Below, piece by piece: positions 6,889-12,016 of a stretch of 16,438 bases of DNA (position 1 is the stretch's first letter; every line of letters starts with the position of its first letter). The stretch covers positions 1 to 16,438 of the forward strand of contig CAYIOB010000014.1 of NCBI GenBank assembly GCA_964364925.1, in the 5' to 3' direction. The translations under genes were made by a program, and so were the position numbers. Below the pieces are notes generated by a model. The model was not told the origin of the DNA and searched no databases. It saw only the letters and a program-made list of their open reading frames with translations. Origin of the DNA: JAMCZC01 sp964364925. GTDB lineage: Bacteria > Patescibacteriota > Microgenomatia > Levybacterales > UBA12049.

Positions 6889-8495
6889 TACAAATTCAAA
6901 AGTTATCCCGATTCAATCGGGACAAAAGTCAAAAATTCGTAAACTTAATTATTCTGCCTACGATTCTTTTATTTGCTGCCTTTTTAAGGCTCTATAGAAT
7001 AGAAGATTACATGACTTTTTTAGGTGATGAGGGAAGAGATGTTTTAGTTGTTTATAATATTCTTCATGGGAAACTAACTCTTCTTGGTCCGACTTCTTCG
7101 GTTGGAGGATTTTTCTTGGGACCAATTTATTATTATTTTATGGCGCCATTCTTGTGGCTTTTTAATTACAATCCCGTAGGGCCTGCCGTAATGGTTGCTC
7201 TAATTGGGGTTGCGACTGTTTGGCTTATTTATGTTGTCGGTAAAGAGTTTTTTAATGCAAAAGCGGGCATCGCAGCAGCCGTTTTATATGCTATTTCCCC
7301 CTTAGTTATTGCTTATTCACGTTCTTCCTGGAATCCAAATCCTCTTCCGTTTTTTTCTCTTTTAACACTTTTTATTCTCTACAAAGGTGTTGTAAAAAAC
7401 AATCTTAAATTATTTTTTACTTCGGGAATTTTGCTCGGAATTGCGATGCAGCTTCATTATTTAGCGACATTTTTAGCCGCCGTTATGTTTTTATACGTTT
7501 TATTAGTTGATTTAATTGTTCCAAAGATTAATTTAAACATCGTGTTTGTTCCTTTGGTAAAAAAATACGCATTGATGTTGTTAGGTTTTATTGTTGGCTG
7601 GTCTCCGTTTTTAACTTTTGAATTAAGGCACGGCTTCTTGGATTTTAAAAATATGTTTAATTTTATTTTTCAGTCGGGTAATACCGGAGCAAACGCAAAT
7701 TTTCTTTCTGCTATTTATGATGTTTTCTTTAGGCTTTTTGGGAGGCTTTTAATTTCATTTCCTCCGCCGGAGCAATTTTTTAATTATAACCAGATAACTC
7801 TTAACTTATGGATACTGGTAGTTCTTTCAATTGCAGTTTTAAGCACTTTTTTTCTTTTAAACAATTTTTATCAAAGCTTTAAACTAAAAAACGAGAATTT
7901 TAAAAAATACCTTCTTATTGTTCTTTGGTTTTTTGTAGGCATAATCCTTTTCGGATTTTATAAAAAATCAATTTACGATTATTATTTTTCTTTTATGTTT
8001 CCGGTCCCATTTATAATGTTGGGATTACTAATTTCGTTTATTTATGAAAATAAAAAAATTAAATATTTTGGCAAAGTTATCGCAATACCGCTTTTTGCAC
8101 TTTTATTTTTTATAAACATCCAAGGTCTCCCTTTTAGATATGAACCAAACAGACAGTTAAATCAAATGAAAACAATAGCTGATTTTGTGATGACAAGAAC
8201 TGACGCAAAACCATTTAACTTCGCTCTTATTTCAGGAGGAAATTCAGATTATGCTTACAGGTATTTTTTTACAGTGTGGAATCATCCACCTGTAACCATT
8301 CAAGATCCTGCACATGACCCGGGGAGAAAAACCGTTACAGACCAGCTTTTTGTTGTATGTGAAAGCCCTCTTCCTTGTGAGCCACTAGGACATTCTTTAT
8401 GGGAAATTGCAGGATTTGGCAGGGCCGAAATTGAAGGTCATTGGAATGTATCGGTAGTAGAGGTTTATAAACTGGTGCATTATAAAGGGAAATAG
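6885..8495 (+). CDS. GT-C/PMT-type (ArnT-like) integral membrane glycosyltransferase
   Basis: The 536 aa form a polytopic membrane protein with about 11 hydrophobic segments. After a short basic N-terminal tail and TM1 (about 18-36) comes the first external loop with the acidic pair D48-E49 in FLGDEGRD, the place where PMT/ArnT-type enzymes carry catalytic acidic residues. The GPIYYYFMAPFLW and SRSSWNPNPLP blocks resemble GT39/GT83-like proteins. Such enzymes transfer sugar from a polyprenyl-phosphate donor to protein or lipid on the outer face of the membrane. After the last TM there is an outside domain of about 110 residues with a cysteine pair (CESPLPCEPLGH). The ATG overlaps the preceding stop by 4 bp. 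Codons 8-13 are formed by a perfect palindrome (6906-6922). No other plausible start lies before TM1. Acceptor and donor are unknown. Confidence 0.85.
   Translation: MIQIQKLSRFNRDKSQKFVNLIILPTILLFAAFLRLYRIEDYMTFLGDEGRDVLVVYNILHGKLTLLGPTSSVGGFFLGPIYYYFMAPFLWLFNYNPVGPAVMVALIGVATVWLIYVVGKEFFNAKAGIAAAVLYAISPLVIAYSRSSWNPNPLPFFSLLTLFILYKGVVKNNLKLFFTSGILLGIAMQLHYLATFLAAVMFLYVLLVDLIVPKINLNIVFVPLVKKYALMLLGFIVGWSPFLTFELRHGFLDFKNMFNFIFQSGNTGANANFLSAIYDVFFRLFGRLLISFPPPEQFFNYNQITLNLWILVVLSIAVLSTFFLLNNFYQSFKLKNENFKKYLLIVLWFFVGIILFGFYKKSIYDYYFSFMFPVPFIMLGLLISFIYENKKIKYFGKVIAIPLFALLFFINIQGLPFRYEPNRQLNQMKTIADFVMTRTDAKPFNFALISGGNSDYAYRYFFTVWNHPPVTIQDPAHDPGRKTVTDQLFVVCESPLPCEPLGHSLWEIAGFGRAEIEGHWNVSVVEVYKLVHYKGK
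6906..6922 (+). repeat. 17-nt palindrome at the 5' end of the PMT-type gene
   Basis: TCCCGATT (6906-6913), a single C, then AATCGGGA (6915-6922) form a perfect inverted repeat 21 nt after the start codon. It encodes S-R-F-N-R-D in the cytoplasmic tail before TM1. It resembles short palindromic elements more than conserved coding sequence. It is also placed where an mRNA hairpin could affect translation initiation. Confidence 0.75.
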
Positions 8496-8509
8496 GATGT
8501 TTGCTGTGA

Positions 8510-9154
8510 ATGAAAAATGCAATTAAAGTAATATCTATACTTTTTTTCCTTGCCGCTATATATTTGTTGCTCCAAAAGTTGGGATTATTTCTAGAACATG
8601 ATTATGTTAAAAATTTTGTTAAGGAAAGCGGAATTTTTGCGCCCCTTGTTTTTTCTTTTCTTTATATCTCGACCATGGTTTTCGCTCCTTTAACCGGTTT
8701 CCCCATTTTTATAATCGGTGTAGGGATATTTGGAATTATCAATACAATAATACTAATATATTTTATTTCCCAAATTGGAGCTGCTGTAAATTTTTGGATA
8801 TCCAGGAAATTTGGTAAAAAAATTTTAATAAAATTAGTAGGAAAGCGCGGTATGATAAGAATTGATTCTTTAACCTCCAGTTTTGGAATTGAAGCTTTAA
8901 TCCTAACGCGGCTTTTTCAAGGGTTTCTTTTTGAGTGGATCTCCTATGCGGCAGGTTTATCTAACTTAGGTTTTAAGAAATATATTTTAATCACTATCTT
9001 TGCCTCAATCCCTCAACTTTTGCTCTCTTTATTTATCGGTTTATTGGTTAAAAATTTGGGCGAATTGTTTATAGCAGTTACTCTTATAAATTATCTTCTG
9101 TTGCCGGTGCCAATTTTCTACTTTTTATTTAAAAAAGCCCTTAGGGGTAAGTAG
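8510..9154 (+). CDS. VTT-domain (SNARE-associated/DedA/TVP38-like) membrane protein
   Basis: The 214 aa are hydrophobic throughout, with a signal-anchor-like TM1 (about 5-22) and several later segments. The central part matches the VTT/DedA-like fold: FAPLTGFPIFIIGVGIFG, then a G-A-A-V-NFWISRKFGKK stretch equivalent to the family's G-x-x-x-x-F/Y-x-x-G-R-x-x-G motif. A re-entrant helix follows with LTRLFQGFLFEWISYAAGLSNL. Family members include flippases or transporters of lipid carriers such as undecaprenyl phosphate. In an operon of lipid-linked sugar enzymes, recycling or flipping of a polyprenyl carrier is a plausible role, but this is inference. The start is 14 nt after the upstream stop, with AGGAT 11 nt before it as a weak ribosome site. 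No terminator is visible directly after the gene. Confidence 0.8.
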   Translation: MKNAIKVISILFFLAAIYLLLQKLGLFLEHDYVKNFVKESGIFAPLVFSFLYISTMVFAPLTGFPIFIIGVGIFGIINTIILIYFISQIGAAVNFWISRKFGKKILIKLVGKRGMIRIDSLTSSFGIEALILTRLFQGFLFEWISYAAGLSNLGFKKYILITIFASIPQLLLSLFIGLLVKNLGELFIAVTLINYLLLPVPIFYFLFKKALRGK

Positions 9155-9168
9155 GCTAAATTCTCCTC

Positions 9169-9196
9169 TTGTATATAAATATATAAATTCTACAAT
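9169..9196 (+). promoter_or_regulatory. Sigma70-like promoter giving a near-leaderless transcript for the C39-like gene
   Basis: TTGTAT (9169-9174), a 16-nt spacer and TACAAT (9191-9196) match the -35/-10 pattern. The -10 ends only 6 nt before the ATG at 9203, so transcription would begin at or next to the start codon. No Shine-Dalgarno sequence is present. The region is AT-rich, so a chance match is possible. Confidence 0.45.
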
Positions 9197-9202
9197 GCTT
9201 TT

Positions 9203-9601
9203 ATGAAACCCATTAAGCAAGAAGATTCTCTGGGATGTGGTGTTGCTTGTGTAGCATTTTACCTAAACATTACTTATCAAGATTCTTTAAGGTTATTCAA
9301 AAATGGTAAAAGGAAAGTGGAAAGCACAGGTTTTTTCTGCAGAGACATAGTCGCTGTTTTAGAAAAAGAGGGCTTAAGATATGCGTATAAATACGTTAAG
9401 CCAAGAATCAGAAATAAAATTTATAAGCAAAACGCAATTATTTTTATAAAAAAGTCTAAAAAATACCATAATGGACATTATTTAATTCGGTTTGAAGATA
9501 AATGGATGGATCCGTGGATAAATTTTCCAGATGAAAACGTAAAAGCAGGTTTAAGAAGACGACTTCCTGGAAAAGCTATATACGTTATTTTTAGTGAATA
9601 A
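9203..9601 (+). CDS. Stand-alone C39-like (papain-fold) cysteine peptidase
   Basis: The 132 aa match the peptidase domain of the C39 family, which in bacteriocin exporters cleaves leader peptides. Catalytic elements are spaced as expected: Q6 (oxyanion hole) with Q-x5-C to nucleophile C12 in QEDSLGCGVAC, H92 in GHYLIRFEDKW, and D103 followed by proline in MDPW. There is no signal peptide, membrane segment or ABC transporter domain. The protein is therefore cytosolic and either a free-standing processing peptidase or a repurposed C39 fold. No leader-peptide substrate gene was recognised nearby. It has its own likely promoter and ends at a strong terminator, so it seems monocistronic. The C39-like fold is well supported by motif spacing; substrate and activity are not known. 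Confidence 0.75.
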   Translation: MKPIKQEDSLGCGVACVAFYLNITYQDSLRLFKNGKRKVESTGFFCRDIVAVLEKEGLRYAYKYVKPRIRNKIYKQNAIIFIKKSKKYHNGHYLIRFEDKWMDPWINFPDENVKAGLRRRLPGKAIYVIFSE

Positions 9602-9605
9602 AAAA

Positions 9606-9645
9606 CCCCGAATTATTTAGATTAACTATATAACGCGGGGCTTTT
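9606..9645. terminator. Bidirectional intrinsic terminator between convergent genes
   Basis: CCCCG (9606-9610) pairs with CGGGG (9636-9640). Inside it, TTAT/ATAA and TAG/CTA extend the stem around an ATTAA loop. On + the stem is followed by CTTTTATT; on - it is followed by six T. It serves both the C39-like gene and the - strand zinc-ribbon gene. Confidence 0.8.
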
Positions 9646-9674
9646 ATTATTTCTTGAAGGATATATTTTGTATA

Positions 9675-9703
9675 CGCCTGTCAAGCAGGCGAGCTCATCG
9701 CCT
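9675..9703. repeat. Composite palindrome with two competing hairpins
   Basis: CGCCTG (9675-9680) pairs with CAGGCG (9686-9691). The overlapping AGGCGA (9687-9692) pairs equally well with TCGCCT (9698-9703). The middle arm can therefore form only one hairpin at a time. The segment is GC-rich in an AT-rich background and lies in the 3' region of the - strand zinc-ribbon gene. Confidence 0.7.
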
Positions 9704-9716
9704 AAGACGATTCCGC

Positions 9717-9728
9717 TCCTTCGAAGGA
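9717..9728. repeat. 12-bp perfect palindrome TCCTTCGAAGGA
   Basis: TCCTTCGAAGGA reads the same on both strands. It lies 12 nt beyond the stop codon of the - strand zinc-ribbon gene, with no T-run after it. It is one of several palindromes clustered in this gap. Confidence 0.6.
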
Positions 9729-9740
9729 CCTCCAAGAAAA

Positions 9741-9881
9741 TTAGCCTCCAATCTTGTACATTCCTGTACCACAGACCGGGCATTTGCCTTTGAGAGCGGG
9801 TTTGCCATTCTTCATGGTAACTTTTACCGCATTTGGATCTTCTCTCTTTTGTCTACATTTTACGCAATACATTGATGCCAT
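9741..9881 (-). CDS. Small CxxC-CxxC zinc-ribbon protein (DUF5679-like), 46 aa
   Basis: The - strand frame starts at ATG 9881-9879, ends with TAA at 9743-9741, and encodes 46 residues. It begins MASMYCVKCRQKRED and carries two zinc-knuckle pairs, C6/C9 (CVKC) and C34/C37 (CPVC), with a basic VTMKNGKPALKGK stretch between them and a GTGMYKIGG end. This layout matches the small DUF5679-type zinc ribbons common in candidate-phyla genomes (family recalled, not searched). Such ribbons usually bind nucleic acid or a protein partner, and the role here is unknown. GGGGGTG about 10 nt upstream on the - strand is a plausible ribosome site. A second in-frame ATG at 9872 would remove only three residues. 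It is probably cotranscribed with the 105-aa gene upstream on the same strand, and it ends at the 9606-9645 terminator. Confidence 0.85.
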   Translation of the reverse strand: MASMYCVKCRQKREDPNAVKVTMKNGKPALKGKCPVCGTGMYKIGG

Positions 9882-9902
9882 ATTATTTTTCACCCCCTTC
9901 CA

Positions 9903-9919
9903 GCCCGCCTCGGGCGGGC
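9903..9919. repeat. GC-only palindrome GCCCGCC-TCG-GGCGGGC
   Basis: GCCCGCC (9903-9909) and GGCGGGC (9913-9919) are exact reverse complements around TCG. All 17 bases but one are G or C, against an AT-rich background. It sits between the two - strand small genes. No T-run follows on either strand, so it is not a standard terminator. It looks like a REP-like palindromic unit. Confidence 0.75.
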
Positions 9920-9923
9920 CAAG

Positions 9924-10241
9924 TCAATAAATTAATCCGTTAAGTGTTATTATGTGATTTTTTAAAATAAATAAAAGAATTAATTGAAAGGCAACTATGG
10001 ATGTTGTTAAGATTGCTGTTTTTTGTAAATCTTTAATTAAGTATGATGTGTTGGTAAAAGTACTAACGGGCTGTTTTTTTTCGCTTAGTTTTAGTTTGGG
10101 AAGATTAAGAGAAAGGGACAGAGATTGTTCGCGTTTTTCAATTTTTTCTTCAAAAGGAACGCTCTTTGCTTGCGAGGAATTTATTTGGCGTCTAAGATCG
10201 GCAATTATTTTTTGTTGACGAGTTTTTTTTCTTTTAGCCAT
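9924..10241 (-). CDS. Small basic protein with one C-terminal transmembrane segment (function unknown)
   Basis: The 105-aa - strand protein is not assigned to a named family. It begins MAKRKKTRQQKIIADLRRQ, a strongly basic helix. A charged, serine/leucine-rich linker follows (about 20-70, including EEKIEKREQ and KLKLSEKK), then a single hydrophobic segment (about 75-93). This looks like a tail-anchored membrane protein with a cytoplasmic basic head that could bind nucleic acid or the membrane surface. Similar basic-head, tail-anchor small proteins occur in candidate-phyla genomes as hypothetical proteins (recollection). An antisense frame of 73 codons exists, but its composition is not protein-like. 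The gene is divergent from the DUF4446 gene and shares its promoter region. No Shine-Dalgarno is visible, in line with a near-leaderless start. Confidence 0.75.
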   Translation of the reverse strand: MAKRKKTRQQKIIADLRRQINSSQAKSVPFEEKIEKREQSLSLSLNLPKLKLSEKKQPVSTFTNTSYLIKDLQKTAILTTSIVAFQLILLFILKNHIITLNGLIY

Positions 10242-10252
10242 GCTAGAAGCCT

Positions 10253-10281
10253 AGATTACACTATTGACACGAGGCTGTCAA
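10253..10281 (-). promoter_or_regulatory. Promoter for the - strand small genes, interleaved with the DUF4446 promoter
   Basis: On the - strand a perfect -35 TTGACA (10281-10276) is followed after 17 nt by TAATCT (10258-10253). With a 15-nt spacer, TGTAAT (10260-10255) is a closer -10 match. Either puts the transcription start close to the ATG at 10241. The -35 is strong; the -10 is uncertain. Confidence 0.5.
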
Positions 10282-10292
10282 GAGGCTAATAT
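10264..10292 (+). promoter_or_regulatory. Sigma70-like promoter for the DUF4446-DUF3048 unit
   Basis: A consensus -35 TTGACA (10264-10269), a 17-nt spacer and TAATAT (10287-10292) form a good promoter. The -10 ends 12 nt before the ATG at 10305, so the 5' leader would be only about 5 nt. The -35 boxes of this and the opposite promoter form the inverted repeat TTGACACGAGGCTGTCAA. Confidence 0.7.
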
Positions 10293-10304
10293 AAATGAAT
10301 ATCT

Positions 10305-10769
10305 ATGACGTTAGAGTTAGTACTAATTGCCTTAGGAATTGTAATGCTGTGGCTTTTGGTACTAACAATTTTTTTTTGGCGAACGCTTTCGCATTATAAT
10401 AAATTAACAGAAGGCGTAAGCGAAAAAAGTTTGAAAGCGGTCTTAGAAAAACTCCTAAAAGAATCGGATTTAAGCAAGAAAGACATTGATTATTTAAAGG
10501 ATTATTGTGGTAGAATTGAAAAGAACGGTCTTTTGCATATTCAAAAAGTAGGCCTTGTCCGTTTTAATCCTTTTAAAGATACAGGAGGAGATCAAAGTTT
10601 TGTTTTATCCCTAATAGACGGAAACGATAATGGCGTTTTAATTTCCGGCCTTTACTCTCGCTCCGGAACAAGGTGGTATGCAAAAAGAGTAACTGACGGT
10701 AAAGGCATAGAGCATGAGTTAACGGAAGAAGAGAAAAAAGCCCTTAAAGAAGCAGGCCCGACTAAGTAA
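10305..10769 (+). CDS. DUF4446 family membrane-anchored protein
   Basis: The 154-aa protein has an N-terminal transmembrane anchor (about 3-26), a helical charged stretch (35-72), and the DUF4446 signature from about 77 to 128. The signature comprises LHIQKVGLVRFNPFKD, GGDQSFVLSLIDGNDNGVLIS and SGTRWYAKRV. The C-terminus (137-154) is charged. The family is widespread in Firmicutes and candidate-phyla bacteria and has no firmly established function. The soluble domain is predicted to be cytoplasmic if the positively charged residues after TM1 follow the inside rule. The start has a close promoter and no Shine-Dalgarno sequence. The DUF3048 gene follows after 2 nt, so the two are one unit. Family recognition is confident; the role is unknown. 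Confidence 0.88.
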   Translation: MTLELVLIALGIVMLWLLVLTIFFWRTLSHYNKLTEGVSEKSLKAVLEKLLKESDLSKKDIDYLKDYCGRIEKNGLLHIQKVGLVRFNPFKDTGGDQSFVLSLIDGNDNGVLISGLYSRSGTRWYAKRVTDGKGIEHELTEEEKKALKEAGPTK

Positions 10770-10771
10770 TT

Positions 10772-11944
10772 ATGAATAACAAGAAAATCTTAACAATTAT
10801 TTTGGCAATTGGCATTTACTTTCTGACAACGGGAGCGTCATATTTTCTTTTTTCAAGGACAATTTCCTCCCAAGGACTAACTTCTCCTTTGCCAACGTCT
10901 CAAACCGGAGACAACGGGCAATTGACGTTTGACGACAATCTTCCAAAAACAGAAGCCTGTCCTCTAAATGGAGTCTTATATTCCAAACAGCAAAGGGATT
11001 GGTGGGAAAAACATAGGCCTCTTGGCGTTATGATTGAAAATCATGAAAACGCCAGGCCGCAATCCGGTATTTCAGGAGCAGATGTTGTTTACGAAGCTGT
11101 TGCCGAAGGGGGCATTACCCGTTTTCTAACATTATTCTACTGCCAGCCCGGCAGTGAGGTTGGGCCTATCCGCTCTGCTAGAACTTATTTCTTGGATTTT
11201 ATTTCCGAATACGGAGATTATCCATTATATGCGCATGTAGGCGGAGCTAATCAGCCGGGGCCTGCGGACTCCCTTTCTCAAATAGATACATACGGATGGA
11301 CAGGTTATAATGATATGAATCAGTTTTCAATCGGCTTTCCGACATTTTGGAGAGATTATGATAGGTTGGGACATACTGCGGCAACAGAACATACAATGTA
11401 TTCGACCGCTCAAAAACTTTGGGATTATGCGGCTGAAACCCGCAAGCTGACAAACGTTTCAAAAGAAGGGATGCCTTGGGATAAAGGTTTTGTTCCATAT
11501 ACTTTTAAAGACGATGCGCCGGTTTCTCAAAGACCTGCTTTGCAGACAGTTCATTTGGAATTTTGGACAGGCGATCCTAATTATTATGTAGATTGGGCAT
11601 TTGATCCTAAAACAAATCTTTATAAGAGAAATGTCGGCGGAGCACCGCAAGTAGATAGAAATGTAAATAAACAGTTAACAGCTAAAAATGTTGTTATACT
11701 TTTAATGCAGGAATCAAGTGCTAATGACGGATATGAGAATAATGTCCACTTATTATATAAAACAAAAGGTACTGGAAAAGCAGTTGTGTTTAAGGATGGA
11801 AAAGAAATAAAAGCAACGTGGACAAAATCAGGCAGAACAGGAAGAACAACTGTCAAAGATGCAGCCGGAAAAGAAATAGAATTCAACAGAGGACTTATTT
11901 GGTTTGAAATCCTGCCCGCGGATGGCGTAATTACTGTAAAATAG
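10772..11944 (+). CDS. DUF3048 (YerB-like) exported/anchored protein
   Basis: The 390-aa protein has an N-terminal signal anchor (about 5-27) without a lipobox cysteine, followed by a serine/threonine/proline-rich linker. It then has an N-terminal DUF3048 domain (about 80-220) with RPLGVMIENHENARPQSG, ADVVYEAVAEGGITRFLTLFY, VGPIRSARTYFLDF and LGHTAATEHTMY. The C-terminal DUF3048 domain (about 260-387) has YVDWAFDPKTNLYKRNVGG, AKNVVILLMQ and GRTGRTTVKDAAGKEI. The family is related to B. subtilis YerB, an envelope lipoprotein of unclear biochemical role. The conserved acidic residues of the EAVAEGG loop are present. It follows the DUF4446 gene after 2 nt and is probably translationally coupled. 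No terminator was found after it. Confidence 0.93.
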   Translation: MNNKKILTIILAIGIYFLTTGASYFLFSRTISSQGLTSPLPTSQTGDNGQLTFDDNLPKTEACPLNGVLYSKQQRDWWEKHRPLGVMIENHENARPQSGISGADVVYEAVAEGGITRFLTLFYCQPGSEVGPIRSARTYFLDFISEYGDYPLYAHVGGANQPGPADSLSQIDTYGWTGYNDMNQFSIGFPTFWRDYDRLGHTAATEHTMYSTAQKLWDYAAETRKLTNVSKEGMPWDKGFVPYTFKDDAPVSQRPALQTVHLEFWTGDPNYYVDWAFDPKTNLYKRNVGGAPQVDRNVNKQLTAKNVVILLMQESSANDGYENNVHLLYKTKGTGKAVVFKDGKEIKATWTKSGRTGRTTVKDAAGKEIEFNRGLIWFEILPADGVITVK

Positions 11945-11958
11945 TCACAAACTGGTAC

Positions 11959-11988
11959 TTGAAAATCATTTTAATTTTGATGTATATT
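11959..11988 (+). promoter_or_regulatory. Sigma70-like promoter for the wHTH-secDF-metK operon
   Basis: TTGAAA (11959-11964), an 18-nt spacer and TATATT (11983-11988), with TG immediately before the hexamer, form a plausible promoter. The predicted start near 11995 gives a leader of about 22 nt before the ATG at 12017. No clear Shine-Dalgarno is visible in the leader. Confidence 0.55.
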
Positions 11989-12016
11989 AGTCCTCGTAAC
12001 CTAAATAGAACAAATT

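Noticed and set aside
9602..9740. Possible tRNA or structured RNA in the palindrome-rich gap
   Set aside because: The pairing is explained by a terminator and separate short palindromes. No cloverleaf, anticodon arm or T-loop sequence could be assembled on either strand.
9654..9875. 73-codon + strand frame
   Set aside because: It lies antisense to the 46-aa zinc-ribbon gene, runs through palindromes, and its product shows no domain-like pattern. The opposite strand has paired CxxC motifs and a ribosome site.
9997..10218. 73-codon + strand frame
   Set aside because: It is the antisense shadow of the 105-aa basic membrane protein, with a composition unlike a real protein and no promoter or ribosome site.
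11247..11886. Several - strand frames of 63-88 codons under the DUF3048 gene
   Set aside because: They are shadows of a clearly coding + strand gene with recognised domains throughout.
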